NCBI RefSeq assembly: GCF_900107115.1
Contig: NZ_FNOS01000003.1
Location: 124,001 to 188,000 of the forward strand
Direction: 5' to 3'
DNA: 64,000 nt
Source: Salimicrobium album
Lineage (GTDB): Bacteria; Bacillota; Bacilli; Bacillales; Halobacillaceae
Shown here: positions 50,252 to 59,894 of the stretch, piece by piece
Numbering within the stretch: position 1 is the first letter of the stretch
How the letters are laid out: each line of letters starts with the position of its first letter
The notes under the pieces: generated by a model
The model's input: the letters and a program-made list of their open reading frames with translations, nothing else
The model's database searches: none
Told to the model about the DNA's origin: nothing
Translations under genes and position numbers: made by a program

Positions 50252-51106
50252 ATGGACGAAAAATCGATATCCATCATGCAGGCAGCCATCAAATTATTTG
50301 CAAAAAAAGGATTCACCTCGACTTCCGTTCAGGAAATCGCTAAAAACGCAGGAATCTCCAAGGGAGCTTTTTACCTTCACTTTTCTTCCAAAGACGAACT
50401 GCTTTTTGCCCTGTTTGATTACTACTATAATCAGATGAAAGCAAAAGTGGATGCATGTGCTAATGAACCGGATCCGCGCGAGAAGTTTGTTTCACAACTT
50501 GCCGTAATGTTCAAAGAAATAGCCTCTCACCGGGATTTCATTAAGATGCAGATTCGTGAACAGACGATCCCGTTCAACGAAGATATCGAAACGTTCACCA
50601 GCCGGATGCGTTATGAATCGTACCAGTTCTATCAGAACCACATCCTTGACATTTACGGTAAAAATGCGGAGGAATTCTCTTTTGAAATAAGTATCATAAG
50701 CGAAGGGATGTACAAAGCCTATCTGGAGCTGATTCTTATGGAAGGAGCCCGCTTCGACTTCAGGAACCTGGCCGAAACCTTACTGCGACGGGTCGACTAC
50801 CTCGTTGAAGGCTTTCTCTATCATCAGGATACTCCGCTGCTCACAAAAGCATACATGGCGGACCTCATCCCCGAAGAGTTCCTCGGCGTCAGCGAATCGG
50901 CCCTTCATAAACTGATACAGGCAGAAGAAACGAAAGCCGGCGGTGAAGAAAAAGAAGCGCTGACCATCCTGAAAGAAGAGCTCACTTCCTCCTCTCCCCG
51001 CAATGCTATCATTAAAGGAATGACGGCTGTCCTTCGGGAAGACGGCAGATTTGAAGAAATTATAGACCGTGTGGAAGAAACCTATCCGGAGATAAGGTCC
51101 CGTTAA
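50252..51106 (+). CDS. TetR family transcriptional regulator
   Basis: N-terminal HTH with IMQAAIKLFAKKGFTSTSVQ, EIAKNAGISKGAFYLHFSSK and DELLFALF, then a long helical ligand domain. At 284 residues it is longer than most TetR proteins, with an extra C-terminal charged stretch. ATG 50252 has AAGGAG eight bases ahead. The neighbouring genes do not show its target; the FAD oxidoreductase is convergent. Confidence 0.9.
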   Translation: MDEKSISIMQAAIKLFAKKGFTSTSVQEIAKNAGISKGAFYLHFSSKDELLFALFDYYYNQMKAKVDACANEPDPREKFVSQLAVMFKEIASHRDFIKMQIREQTIPFNEDIETFTSRMRYESYQFYQNHILDIYGKNAEEFSFEISIISEGMYKAYLELILMEGARFDFRNLAETLLRRVDYLVEGFLYHQDTPLLTKAYMADLIPEEFLGVSESALHKLIQAEETKAGGEEKEALTILKEELTSSSPRNAIIKGMTAVLREDGRFEEIIDRVEETYPEIRSR

Positions 51107-51132
51107 ATCTTTATTCGTCTTTCTCTCCATTC

Positions 51133-51174
51133 AAAAATCCCTTGACCTCCTGCCGGAGCACGGGGGATTTTTTC
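51133..51174. terminator. Bidirectional terminator between TetR and oxidoreductase genes
   Basis: AAATCCC and GGGGATTT flank an inner CTCC/GGAG pair, with A and T runs outside. Confidence 0.65.
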
Positions 51175-51177
51175 ACT

Positions 51178-52320
51178 TCACTTGAACATTTCCATAAAAG
51201 CAGGTACCTGATTTTTGACCATCACCGGGTTGGAGGCCCACTTCCGGAATGCTTCCAGTTCCTCCTCCGTCCAGCTTCTCAGCGTACTGATGTAGCCGAG
51301 CGTAAAATCGTAGGAGGGCTTCAAAACTTCATCCCGTTCTTTGCGGTACTTTTCCATTTCCTCTCCGAACGACGCCCCGTCTGCCGTTTTTTGAATAACT
51401 TCTGCCAGCAGAAGAGCCTGCCAGATAGCATCGTTCATTCCGAGTCCCGTGCTCGGATCTTTGGCGTGAGCTGCATCTCCTATAAGAGCCCAGCCTCTGC
51501 CGTATGGCTCTCTGAAGAAATTTGGAACCCCGGGCGTCCCGATGACTTTTCCGTGAAGCACGGACTCCTCCATTCTCGCTTCCATTCCATACATGCGTTT
51601 AAATACTTTTTCAAACTCGTTTTGCGGATCCCGGGCAAACGACTTGAACTCTTCAGGATGGATTTCAAGACCGAGACAGTCCATCCCTTCCTGCATCGGA
51701 AAGACGAAGCCGATTCTTCCTTCCTCCAGGAAGATCTCCACCGCCGGGTCCGGGAGGGGAGATATACCTTCGTAATATCCGTAAAACACCGGACGCTGAG
51801 CCGGGGTGTAATCGTACATGGCAGCTCCCGCTTCCGCCGCGACGGTGGAATTCCGGCCGTCGGCTCCGACTACCAGTCCGGCTGTGAGCTCTGTTTTCTT
51901 CCCCTTTCTGTCCACGATTTCCACGCCCGTAACCGCTCCATCCATCCAGAGCAGGCGACGCACCTGCATCTCCTCCCTGAACTCCACCGTTTCGAAGGCA
52001 GTCGCTTCCTCCATAAGCAGGGAGTCAAAAGATGCCCGTCCCGGAATTACCGTCGCCCCGTCTCTTTCTGCTTCTGTAAAACTCTTCCCGATATATGTAC
52101 GCATCCGTCTGATTTCCCTGAGCCCGAGACCGGCCACCTTCTCTTTCACTCCCAGTACGTCTAGGTAATGCTGATGGGAAAGAAGGTGGGTCGATAACGT
52201 ATCGCTCGGAAAGCTGGCTTTTTCAATCACCAGCGTCCGTATCCCCAGCTGGCCGAGTCTGATAGCGAGACTGGCTCCTGCCACTCTTGCTCCTACGATA
52301 ATCACTTCATAATCTGACAT
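51178..52320 (-). CDS. NAD(P)/FAD-dependent oxidoreductase (geranylgeranyl-reductase/monooxygenase-like)
   Basis: Rossmann start YEVIIVGARVAGASLAIRL with an alanine in the usual GxGxxG, LVVGADGRNSTVAAEAG and the FAD ribityl motif LIGDAAHAKDPSTGLGMNDA place it in the flavin monooxygenase/GGR group. It is soluble, 380 residues. Related proteins hydroxylate or reduce small aromatic or isoprenoid compounds; the substrate cannot be told. Monocistronic and convergent with the TetR gene. Confidence 0.85.
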   Translation of the reverse strand: MSDYEVIIVGARVAGASLAIRLGQLGIRTLVIEKASFPSDTLSTHLLSHQHYLDVLGVKEKVAGLGLREIRRMRTYIGKSFTEAERDGATVIPGRASFDSLLMEEATAFETVEFREEMQVRRLLWMDGAVTGVEIVDRKGKKTELTAGLVVGADGRNSTVAAEAGAAMYDYTPAQRPVFYGYYEGISPLPDPAVEIFLEEGRIGFVFPMQEGMDCLGLEIHPEEFKSFARDPQNEFEKVFKRMYGMEARMEESVLHGKVIGTPGVPNFFREPYGRGWALIGDAAHAKDPSTGLGMNDAIWQALLLAEVIQKTADGASFGEEMEKYRKERDEVLKPSYDFTLGYISTLRSWTEEELEAFRKWASNPVMVKNQVPAFMEMFK

Positions 52321-52418
52321 CCTTCTCCTCCTTCATCTCTGCCCCACTCCCGCTTCGTCTCTTTCTTCTGTAAACGTATAATAGAATGAATAACAATTCA
52401 ACCAATCCGGCATCCCCA

Positions 52419-52448
52419 TCAAAAAAGCCCGCCCCCACAAAGGGACGG
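52419..52448 (-). terminator. Terminator of the glucoside operon
   Basis: On the minus strand CCGTCCC pairs with GGGGCGG (one T-G pair) and is followed by GCTTTTTTG. Confidence 0.8.
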
Positions 52449-52454
52449 ACCGGT

Positions 52455-53144
52455 TCATTCCTCTTCCTTCTTCACCGCAATAATAAAACGATAGTAAGCG
52501 GAAAAACTGAGGAAAGCGACGATTGCTCCCGTAAAGACGGGGATGATCACCGGAAACATATAGACACTCACCATCAGAAGGAAGCCGTTCGTTACAGCAA
52601 TCGTTCCGAAGAGGAGAGGACTGCCGAGCGTAATGAAGAAAGACCGCTTCACCAGTTTTCGAAAAGGCAAAGACACGTGTACGACTGTTGCGAAGAAGTT
52701 CACGGTAAATACGTACAGCAAAATGGAAGTGACAAGGAAAACTCCGGTAAGAATCGTGCTCGATTCATAAAAATAATAAATATCGACGGCAACGATGACC
52801 CACAGCAGGGTGAACAGCAGCCCTCCCGCAACACTTTGCAGGTAGTTTTCCCTGTAGTAGCTCCAGTACGATTTGTTTTCGACCATATAATCTTTTCTTA
52901 CCCACTCCCTCGCTTTAGCGAACAAAGCGGCAGTAGCCGGGAAAAAGACCACCGGAGCGAACAGGATAATCGGTATCAGAAGTATGAGTACCTCACCCTG
53001 ATCGCGGGCGTCAAGAAGACTTAGAACGAGGACGACAATGGGAAGGTTCATGGCAAACCAGGCCAGGTTCGTCAACGAAAATTTTGCTATCCACTCACTT
53101 ACGGCATACATACCGCCCATAAACCCCGATTGTTTTCCCATCAT
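52455..53144 (-). CDS. YesL family (DUF624) membrane protein
   Basis: Five to six helices; starts GGMYAVSEWIAKFSLTNLAWFAMNLP and has FPATAALFAKAREWVRKDY, both standard for YesL/DUF624. Such proteins often sit in carbohydrate uptake operons but their role is not known. Last gene of the leftward glucoside operon. Confidence 0.85.
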   Translation of the reverse strand: MMGKQSGFMGGMYAVSEWIAKFSLTNLAWFAMNLPIVVLVLSLLDARDQGEVLILLIPIILFAPVVFFPATAALFAKAREWVRKDYMVENKSYWSYYRENYLQSVAGGLLFTLLWVIVAVDIYYFYESSTILTGVFLVTSILLYVFTVNFFATVVHVSLPFRKLVKRSFFITLGSPLLFGTIAVTNGFLLMVSVYMFPVIIPVFTGAIVAFLSFSAYYRFIIAVKKEEE

Positions 53145-53192
53145 GGTTCTCCTCCCTGTTTAAAGCACGTGTACTCTCCGGTGAATTACGCC

Positions 53193-54161
53193 TCAGGCCC
53201 ACCACATATCGGCTGGCGGTTCTTCGATGATAACATTGTCGAGATTGTTCACTGCTCTTTTGAAACCTTCTTCGATCGACATGATCGGGTCCTCGTGCTC
53301 TATACTCACCGCGTGGTCGTAACCGAACGTTCTGAGAGCACTCACGATATCGGACCACTCCTGCACGCTGTGTCCATACCCGACCGAACGGAAACTCCAG
53401 GCCCGGCTGCGAACTTCCCCGTACGGCTGCATGTCAGTGAGACCGTACATATTCACATTTTCCTGATCTATATACGTATCTTTGGCATGGAAGTGATGGA
53501 TCGCCCCTTCTTTACCAAGAATTTTAATAGCGGCAACCGGATCGATTCCCTGCCACCACAGGTGACTCGGATCAAGGTTGGCTCCGATAGCCGGAGAAGT
53601 AGCTTCGCGCAGTTTCAGCATCGTGTGCGGCGTATGAACAAGAAAGCCTGCATGAAGTTCAAGCCCTATTTTCACACCATGCTTCTCAGCGAGAGCAGCC
53701 TGCTCTTTCCAGTAAGGAACGAGTTTCTCTTCCCATTGCCAGTTCAGCACTTGTGAGTATTCCTCCGGCCATGGAGTGACGGGCCAGTTCGGCGTTTTGT
53801 CCGTCTCAGAACCTCCCGGCGTTCCGGAAAAAGTATTCACTACAGGTACCCCCATCAGGCCGGCCAGTTTCACAGTTTTCACGAAACTTTCATGAGAGCG
53901 GGATGCGAATGCTTCGTCCGGTGATACTGGATTGCCGTGGCAGCTGAAAGCACTGATTTCAAGCCCCCGCTTATTCACTTCCTCCAGATAAGCCCGGCGC
54001 TTCTCCTCACTTCCAAGCAGTTCGTCCACATGACAGTGAGCATCCCCCGGATATCCGCCTGTCCCTATCTCCACTGCCTTCAATCCCGAATCCTTCGCTT
54101 TGTCGAGCATCTCTTCAAAGGAAAGATCTGAAAATAATACTGCAAAGACACCAAGTTTCAT
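53193..54161 (-). CDS. Sugar phosphate isomerase/epimerase family (xylose isomerase-like TIM barrel)
   Basis: AP-endonuclease-2 type TIM barrel: KLGVFAVLFSDLSFEEML, AVEIGTGGYPGDAHC, ISAFSCHGNPVSPD, GLELHAGFLVHTP, ANLDPSHLWWQGIDP, HFHAKDT and SIEHEDPIM give metal ligands (Glu, Asp, His, Glu). It resembles proteins next to Gfo/Idh/MocA oxidoreductases, such as YcjR and IolE-like enzymes that act on keto-sugars. Its start overlaps the previous gene by four bases. Confidence 0.85.
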   Translation of the reverse strand: MKLGVFAVLFSDLSFEEMLDKAKDSGLKAVEIGTGGYPGDAHCHVDELLGSEEKRRAYLEEVNKRGLEISAFSCHGNPVSPDEAFASRSHESFVKTVKLAGLMGVPVVNTFSGTPGGSETDKTPNWPVTPWPEEYSQVLNWQWEEKLVPYWKEQAALAEKHGVKIGLELHAGFLVHTPHTMLKLREATSPAIGANLDPSHLWWQGIDPVAAIKILGKEGAIHHFHAKDTYIDQENVNMYGLTDMQPYGEVRSRAWSFRSVGYGHSVQEWSDIVSALRTFGYDHAVSIEHEDPIMSIEEGFKRAVNNLDNVIIEEPPADMWWA

Positions 54162-55222
54162 CGTAACTCCTCCTCCTGCCTGTTCATTACTACCGCTTGC
54201 CCTGTACGACTGCTTTCATACATCGCGTCTATAATTTTTGTGACACGGAGTGCCTCCTGAGGATGCACAGCGAGTTTTTCCCCGCCGTTCAGGCCTTCAA
54301 GAAAATTAGCTATCTGCCTTTTTCCTGCCCATCCGCTCTCTTCTTCTCTCATTACCGGGGTGGCATCCCACACGGCACCGTGTTTCGACTGATACAGTTC
54401 GAACGGATACACGTCCAGCCCCCCCTGTACTCCCGATATGCTGAGAGTCGTATGATCCTCTTTTATATTTGCGGCCCAGGAACATTCGAACTGAAGCGTC
54501 ACCCCGTTTTCAAAACGTATGTAACTTGTCACGTGATCATCCACTTCGAACGATTCAGGATCCACTTCTCCCCAGTCATTCACCTGACCCGGCGTTCTGC
54601 TCAGCTCGTTATACGTCTGGGCGCTCACTTCCACCGGTTCCGGATTTCCGAGCAGCCAGAGCGACAAATCCAGCAGATGACACCCAAAATCAATAAGGCT
54701 TCCGCCACCCTGCAGGTCTTTGTCCGTAAACACTCCCCACCCCGGCACCTTTCTCCGGCGCATGGCCTGCACTCTCGCTACAAGAGGTTTGCCGAGTTCT
54801 CCCGCTTCCGTCACCCGTTTCGCCATAATTCCTTCCGGAGTGTGACGATAATGATAGGCGATAGCCAGAGTTCTATCATTTTCCTGCGCAGCTCTCAGCA
54901 TAGCTTCTGCTTCATGCCGGTCCATGGCCATCGGCTTTTCACATAATACGTGCACGCCTCTGTTCAGGGCTTTTATACTCAGTTCCGCGTGGAATTTATT
55001 CGGTGTACAGATAATGACAGCGTCGACGATATCGAGCAGTTCCTCCGGAGACGTGCACACGTGAGGCACTTCAAACTCCTTTGCGACTCTCAAAGCCCGC
55101 TCCCTGTCCACATCCTGCACGGCGATCATTTCAGCCAGATGAGGAAGTGACAGCAGGGCCGGGATGTGGCGATCTGTCGCTATCCCGCCCGTACCGATCA
55201 CTCCCACTTTCCATTTATTCAT
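54158..55222 (-). CDS. Gfo/Idh/MocA family oxidoreductase (copy 1)
   Basis: NAD(P) fold KVGVIGTGGIATDRHIPAL, the catalytic-type EKP in HVLCEKPMAMDRHEAE, and the C-terminal beta-sheet domain with DHVTSYIRFENGVTLQFECS. Family members oxidise or reduce sugar carbons, often C3 of glucosides. It begins one base after the end of copy 2. With that copy and the TIM-barrel isomerase it forms a core catabolic set. Confidence 0.92.
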   Translation of the reverse strand: MNKWKVGVIGTGGIATDRHIPALLSLPHLAEMIAVQDVDRERALRVAKEFEVPHVCTSPEELLDIVDAVIICTPNKFHAELSIKALNRGVHVLCEKPMAMDRHEAEAMLRAAQENDRTLAIAYHYRHTPEGIMAKRVTEAGELGKPLVARVQAMRRRKVPGWGVFTDKDLQGGGSLIDFGCHLLDLSLWLLGNPEPVEVSAQTYNELSRTPGQVNDWGEVDPESFEVDDHVTSYIRFENGVTLQFECSWAANIKEDHTTLSISGVQGGLDVYPFELYQSKHGAVWDATPVMREEESGWAGKRQIANFLEGLNGGEKLAVHPQEALRVTKIIDAMYESSRTGQAVVMNRQEEELR

Positions 55223-55223
55223 A

Positions 55224-56255
55224 TTACCCCTTCTTTAACGACTGTATTTTACCCGTTTCCCCGGACTCCAGGGCTGCGAGAATGATTTCAAGGGATTTTT
55301 TCCCTTCATGACCGTCAATCAGCGGCTGTTCATCGTTCAGCACACTTTCCACGAAGTGATCGATGACTCCGGTATTCGTCTGGCCACCGCTTTCATTGGA
55401 CTGGATCTGACCGAGCTGAAAATTGATTACATCCCCGTTCGTATAAGAAGCTACGAGAGAGTAATCCGGGTCGTCCTCGATTCTGAGCATCCCTTTCTCC
55501 GCGTAGATCACCGTGGAATTATCTTCGGCGGTATTATAAGCCCAGCTTGCCGCCAGGGTACCGAGAATTCCTGATTCCGAACGAAGCATGCACACGGCGT
55601 TATCATCGACCGTAATACCATCTTTTGCGTTATTTTCAACAAAACCGGCTACGTCCGTGAATTCTTCTCCGAGAATATAGCGAATGAGATCCGCCTTATG
55701 GACGCCGAGGTCCCCCATCGCTCCGATGAACGCTTCGTCTTTTTTGAAGAACCAGCTGTCCTTCCCATCCACGCTCCAGTCTTCCGGCCCTCCGTGACCG
55801 AATGTTGTCCGGAAACTGTAGATTTTCCCAAGTTCCCCCGAACGGACAATCTCCCGGGCTTTCCGGTGGGACTTCACAAATCGCTGGTTGTGGGCAATCA
55901 TCAGTTTTTTCCCGTTCTTCTCAGCCGCACTGATCATTCGCTCCGCTTCTTCCGTACTTGTAGCCATCGGCTTTTCACATAAAACGTGAGCCCCTGCTTC
56001 CAGGGCTGCAATAGATACGGAAGCATGTAAATGGTTCGGAAGGCAGATACTTACAATGTCCACTTCTTCTTTCTGGAACAGTTCTTCATAATCCGTATAC
56101 GTCTTGGCATCGTAGATCTGACCCGCGATGGCAGCCCGCTCTTCTACAATGTCACAGACTGCAGTAATATCCGTCTCTTCATTACTTCTATACTCCACTA
56201 AATGCCGGTGCTGGGCGATACTGCCACAACCGATAATTGCCGTTTTCAATGTCAT
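55224..56255 (-). CDS. Gfo/Idh/MocA family oxidoreductase (copy 2)
   Basis: NAD(P) fold AIIGCGSIAQHRHLVEY, EKP in HVLCEKPMATSTEEAER, then FGHGGPEDWSVDGKDSWFF and MGDLGVHKADLIRYI in the substrate domain. The two copies are clearly different subfamilies, so they probably act on different steps, for example oxidation at C3 and later reduction. 36 bases downstream of thuA. Confidence 0.92.
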   Translation of the reverse strand: MTLKTAIIGCGSIAQHRHLVEYRSNEETDITAVCDIVEERAAIAGQIYDAKTYTDYEELFQKEEVDIVSICLPNHLHASVSIAALEAGAHVLCEKPMATSTEEAERMISAAEKNGKKLMIAHNQRFVKSHRKAREIVRSGELGKIYSFRTTFGHGGPEDWSVDGKDSWFFKKDEAFIGAMGDLGVHKADLIRYILGEEFTDVAGFVENNAKDGITVDDNAVCMLRSESGILGTLAASWAYNTAEDNSTVIYAEKGMLRIEDDPDYSLVASYTNGDVINFQLGQIQSNESGGQTNTGVIDHFVESVLNDEQPLIDGHEGKKSLEIILAALESGETGKIQSLKKG

Positions 56256-56290
56256 AAATCAACAGCTCCCTTCAAAAGGTTTACATGCTT

Positions 56291-57010
56291 TTATTTTTTG
56301 GAGATGCGTTCAATCGGGGCAGCGTTCCCGTACTGGTGCTTCGGACCGTTCGTATTCTGCGCCCAGCGGACACCGTTACGGATCACCGTCTGTACGTCTT
56401 CATGATAATAAGTCGGATATGTTTCATGCCCGGGACGGAAATAGAATATCTTACCGTTGCCGCGTTTGAACGTAGCACCGCTTCTGAAAACCTCGCCGCC
56501 TTCAAACCAGCTGAGGAAAATAAGTTCATCCGGAGCCGGAATATCGAAGTGTTCCCCGTACATCTCCTCTTTTTCTATTTCAAAATACTGACCGATTCCT
56601 TCTGCAATAGGGTGGGTGGGATCAACGTTCCATATCCGCTCCCTGTCGTCAGCTTCCCGCCATTTCAGATCACACCCGGTCCCCATCAGCTTACGGAATA
56701 CTTTCGAGAAGTGGGCGGAGTGGAGGACGACCAGCCCCATTCCGTCGAGAACTCTCTGCTTCACTCTCTCGGCCGCCTCTTCGGTAACTTCCTCGTGCGC
56801 TTTATGCCCCCACCAGACGAGAACGTCCGTCCGGTCGAGGACTTCCTTCTTCAGCCCGTGTTCCTCCTCGTCAAGGGTGGCCGTGATAATAGTATGCCCG
56901 TCTTTTTTCAGAAAATCGGCAAGGGCCCCGTGAATCCCTTCCGGATAAATATCCGAAACTGCCGGGTTTTCCTTTTCATGGCGATACTCGTTCCATATCA
57001 GTACGTTCAT
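56291..57010 (-). CDS. thuA: ThuA family protein
   Basis: ThuA domain with a class I glutamine amidotransferase-like fold: [46 protein letters not shown] and [20 protein letters not shown]. ThuA/ThuB are known from trehalose and related disaccharide use in rhizobia, through 3-keto sugars. ATG 57010 has AGGAGGT seven bases ahead. It has its own operator-bearing upstream region (57037-57054). Confidence 0.88.
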   Translation of the reverse strand: MNVLIWNEYRHEKENPAVSDIYPEGIHGALADFLKKDGHTIITATLDEEEHGLKKEVLDRTDVLVWWGHKAHEEVTEEAAERVKQRVLDGMGLVVLHSAHFSKVFRKLMGTGCDLKWREADDRERIWNVDPTHPIAEGIGQYFEIEKEEMYGEHFDIPAPDELIFLSWFEGGEVFRSGATFKRGNGKIFYFRPGHETYPTYYHEDVQTVIRNGVRWAQNTNGPKHQYGNAAPIERISKK

Positions 57011-57036
57011 ATTCACTACCTCCTGCTGTGCAACAA

Positions 57037-57054
57037 TAAGCGAAATCGCTTGCA
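57037..57054. promoter_or_regulatory. LacI-type operator upstream of thuA
   Basis: AAGCGAAATCGCTTGCA: on the minus strand TGCAAGCGATTTCGCTT has the core TGCAARCGAWT shared with the operators at 61301 and 61380. It also has symmetrical arms AAGCGA/TCGCTT. Confidence 0.6.
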
Positions 57055-57071
57055 CTTTTCTTTAAAAAAAT

Positions 57072-58094
57072 TTATTTTCGTTCCCTGCACGATTCTCTTT
57101 CCACAATATTCGTAGGGATAATCAGACTTTTATTCATCATTGCGGGCTTCTGCAGTTTTTCGATAAGAGTGTCGGCTGAATAGTAGCCAAGCTGACCTGC
57201 ATTGGTATCCACCGTTGTAAGGGATGGACTTGAGAGCCTGGAGACAATCGTATTGTTGAAGCTGATAACACTCATATCCCCGGGTACGGAAACGCCGGCT
57301 TCCTTAAGCGCCGCAATAATGGAAAGCGCATGAAAGTCATCCATGATCACAAGGGCCGTCGGAGGTTCCGGGAGCCCGAGCAATTCTTCTGCAATGATGG
57401 TGCCGTCATAGCTTCCGTCTTTTCTATACTTAATGTAAGAAGCGTTCTGCGGACACCCATGGAGAGCGAGCGCTTTTTTATATCCTTCCACTCTTGCTTT
57501 CGTCACTTCGAAATCGGCTTCTCCGCCGACGATCCCGATCCGCTCATGCCCCAGCTGGATCAGATAATCCGTTGCCTCATTCGAAGCCTGCACGTTGTCA
57601 TTATCCACGTACATTATGTTCGACGCCTCCAGTAACGGCTTTCCGACCATAACGAAAGGAAGGTTCTGTTGCATCAGGTAGGGAACGACCTGATCGTCCT
57701 CTTTGGAATAAAGGACTACGATAGCGTCCACTCTTTTTCCCTGCACCATTTTTATAACATCCCGAAAAATAGCTTCTTCCGACTCCCCGGTCGTCAGATT
57801 CAGGCTGTAATCGTTTTCCTGACATGCCTTACTGATCCCGCTCAAAACTTCGGAGAAGAAGGGGTTATCGAAAGAATGGGAACTCGAATGTTTCATCACC
57901 ACCCCTATCGTCTGGGTAGCCTGCCTCACAAGCACGCGGGCGTTGTAGTTCATGTGATAGCCCATGTCCTCCATGACTTTTTTCACTTTTTTCTTCGTAA
58001 CCTGGCTGATTCGCGGACTGTCCGCAATCACCCGGGATACTGTCGAAGGAGCGACTCCCGCTTCCTTCGCTACATCCTTAATCGTAACAGACAT
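57072..58094 (-). CDS. LacI family transcriptional regulator (MalR-like)
   Basis: HTH TIKDVAKEAGVAPSTVSRVI, hinge ADSPRISQVTKKKVKKVMED and MGYHMNYNARVLV, then a periplasmic-binding-type effector domain. The DSPRISxxTKxKV and GYHxNxxAR signature is that of MalR-type repressors of maltose-like sugar genes. Length 340 is standard. It lies within the operon it probably controls, between the permease genes and thuA. Confidence 0.93.
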   Translation of the reverse strand: MSVTIKDVAKEAGVAPSTVSRVIADSPRISQVTKKKVKKVMEDMGYHMNYNARVLVRQATQTIGVVMKHSSSHSFDNPFFSEVLSGISKACQENDYSLNLTTGESEEAIFRDVIKMVQGKRVDAIVVLYSKEDDQVVPYLMQQNLPFVMVGKPLLEASNIMYVDNDNVQASNEATDYLIQLGHERIGIVGGEADFEVTKARVEGYKKALALHGCPQNASYIKYRKDGSYDGTIIAEELLGLPEPPTALVIMDDFHALSIIAALKEAGVSVPGDMSVISFNNTIVSRLSSPSLTTVDTNAGQLGYYSADTLIEKLQKPAMMNKSLIIPTNIVERESCRERK

Positions 58095-58109
58095 CGTTCC
58101 TGCTCCTCT

Positions 58110-58934
58110 CTACTTCACAGCACCTTCCGACACACCATCAATGATCTGTTTCTGGGCAAAGAAATAACCGATGATGACCGGGATGATCGCTATAGTCAGA
58201 CCGGCAAGTGCAAGGTGCCACTGTTTCGTATACTGACCGAAGAAGTAAAACATCTTCAGCGGAATCGTTGCGTTCGCTTCACTCAGTACGAGCGAGGGAA
58301 GCAGGTAATCATTCCAGATCCAGATCGTATTTAAAATAGCCACCGTTACGGAAATCGGTTTTAACAGCGGAAAAATAATATACCAGAATGTCTGGAATCG
58401 GCTGGCCCCGTCTATAATGGCCGCTTCATCCAGGGATTTGGAAATACCGGTCATCGCCCCGTGGTAAAGGAAAATGGAAAGACTGCATCCGAATCCGAGA
58501 TACATGAAGATAAGACCGGCAGCGTTCAGCATATCCACCTGACCGAAAATGGCCACCAGGGGAATCATAACAGACTGGAACGGAATGAGCATGGCTGCCA
58601 CAAATACGAAAAAGATGATGCCGGAGAGCTTACTTTTGTTCCTCGCAAGAGCATATCCCGCCATGGAGGAGAAAAGAATAATGATCAGAATGCTCAACCC
58701 GGTTATAAGTACGGAATTGAAAAGGGACTTCAGAAATTCAAGTTCCGCAAAAGCGTTAACGAAGTTCTCAAATGTAAATTCAACCGGTATTCCGAGGACG
58801 CCCTCGAAAATCCCCCGTTTCGTTTTGAAAGCGTTGACGATCATCAGATAAAACGGAGAGAGCCACAAAAGGGCCAGCAATAAGCCGAATATTTCAAGCA
58901 GTCTTGTATTTCGTTTCTCTCTATCCTTCTGCAT
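58110..58934 (-). CDS. Carbohydrate ABC transporter permease (MalG type)
   Basis: Six helices and the EAA loop GISKSLDEAAIIDGASRFQTFWYIIFPLLKP, cut in this order, which contacts the ATPase. ATG 58934 overlaps the stop of the upstream permease (TGATG). No ATPase gene is in the cluster, so a shared MsmX-type ATPase elsewhere must power it. Confidence 0.94.
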   Translation of the reverse strand: MQKDREKRNTRLLEIFGLLLALLWLSPFYLMIVNAFKTKRGIFEGVLGIPVEFTFENFVNAFAELEFLKSLFNSVLITGLSILIIILFSSMAGYALARNKSKLSGIIFFVFVAAMLIPFQSVMIPLVAIFGQVDMLNAAGLIFMYLGFGCSLSIFLYHGAMTGISKSLDEAAIIDGASRFQTFWYIIFPLLKPISVTVAILNTIWIWNDYLLPSLVLSEANATIPLKMFYFFGQYTKQWHLALAGLTIAIIPVIIGYFFAQKQIIDGVSEGAVK

Positions 58935-59794
58935 CACACGTCCACCTCACGTTTCTTATTGTAGTACACCTGTGTCAGGGAAATGACGGCTACTATGAGG
59001 AAGAAAATAACCGCTTTCGCCTGGGCATACGCCATCTCCCTGTCACTGAAGGCTGTACGTACGATTTCCATCGCCACCATCTGCGTGGAGTTGAAAGGTC
59101 CTCCATTCGTCAGTGACAGGTTTTGGTCGTAAATTTTGAAAGACATGGATAATGTAAGGAACATACTGACCGTAAAGGCGGGAGCCACTAGCGGGAAAAT
59201 GACATTTTTGAATCGCTGTACCGCATTTGCCCCGTCAATTTTCGAAGCTTCGATCAGCTCTTTCGGCACGTTTTCAAGATAGGCTATATAAATGATCATA
59301 ATATACCCGGCCATCTGCCAGGAGGTAAGGATTACAAGTCCCCAGAAGCCTGTGTTCGTTGTAGATAACCAGCCGCTCAGACCTTCAATCCCCGTAATTC
59401 CGGATATATCACCAAATACAGAGATGAAAATAAATTGCCAGATAAACCCGAGTATAAGACCGCCGATCAGGTTCGGCATAAAAAAGACGGTCCGCATCAA
59501 GTTATTCGTCTTCATGTTTCTCGTAACGAGAAGTGCGAGGCCGAGGCCGAATATGTTCAGCAGCAGTACGGTGATAACTGCAAACTTGATAGTGAACCAG
59601 ATCGAATTCATGAACTCATCTTCCTGGAACAATTTTATGTAGTTTTCCAGACCGACGAAATTGTTCGCCGTTAATCCGTTCCAGTCCGTAAATGAATAAA
59701 TCAGTCCGTAGACGAACGGGATGACCACAACAATTCCGAGCCCGAGAATAACGGGGGTCAGAAAAAGCCAGAATGATAAACTCCTGTTTCTCAT
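58934..59794 (-). CDS. Carbohydrate ABC transporter permease (MalF type)
   Basis: Six helices, N-terminal SFWLFLTPVILGLGIVVVIP, and the EAA loop NVPKELIEASKIDGANAVQR followed by FKNVIFPLVAPAF. It follows the binding protein gene after a hairpin and is coupled to the second permease gene. Confidence 0.94.
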   Translation of the reverse strand: MRNRSLSFWLFLTPVILGLGIVVVIPFVYGLIYSFTDWNGLTANNFVGLENYIKLFQEDEFMNSIWFTIKFAVITVLLLNIFGLGLALLVTRNMKTNNLMRTVFFMPNLIGGLILGFIWQFIFISVFGDISGITGIEGLSGWLSTTNTGFWGLVILTSWQMAGYIMIIYIAYLENVPKELIEASKIDGANAVQRFKNVIFPLVAPAFTVSMFLTLSMSFKIYDQNLSLTNGGPFNSTQMVAMEIVRTAFSDREMAYAQAKAVIFFLIVAVISLTQVYYNKKREVDV

Positions 59795-59849
59795 AATAAG
59801 TTCCTCCTCAGTTGTAAAAAAGCTCTTCTGTCGCCTTCAGTAACCAATA

Positions 59850-59872
59850 AGAGCGCTATAGTTCAGCGCTCT
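59850..59872. other. Intercistronic hairpin between binding protein and permease genes
   Basis: AGAGCGCT and AGCGCTCT form a perfect 8-bp stem with a seven-base loop and no strong T run. Such hairpins often stabilise the binding-protein part of the mRNA or cause partial termination. Confidence 0.6.
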
Positions 59873-59894
59873 TTACCGGTCTTCTGTTATTTGC

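Noticed and set aside
50780-51130. Minus-strand frame within the TetR gene
   Set aside because: It lies inside the coding strand of a typical TetR gene and has no supporting feature.
57031-57054. Ordinary cre site upstream of thuA
   Set aside because: The central CG fits CcpA too, but the TGCAARCG core and long symmetry match the other LacI-type sites in the operon better than TGWAANCGNTNWCA. CcpA binding is not excluded.
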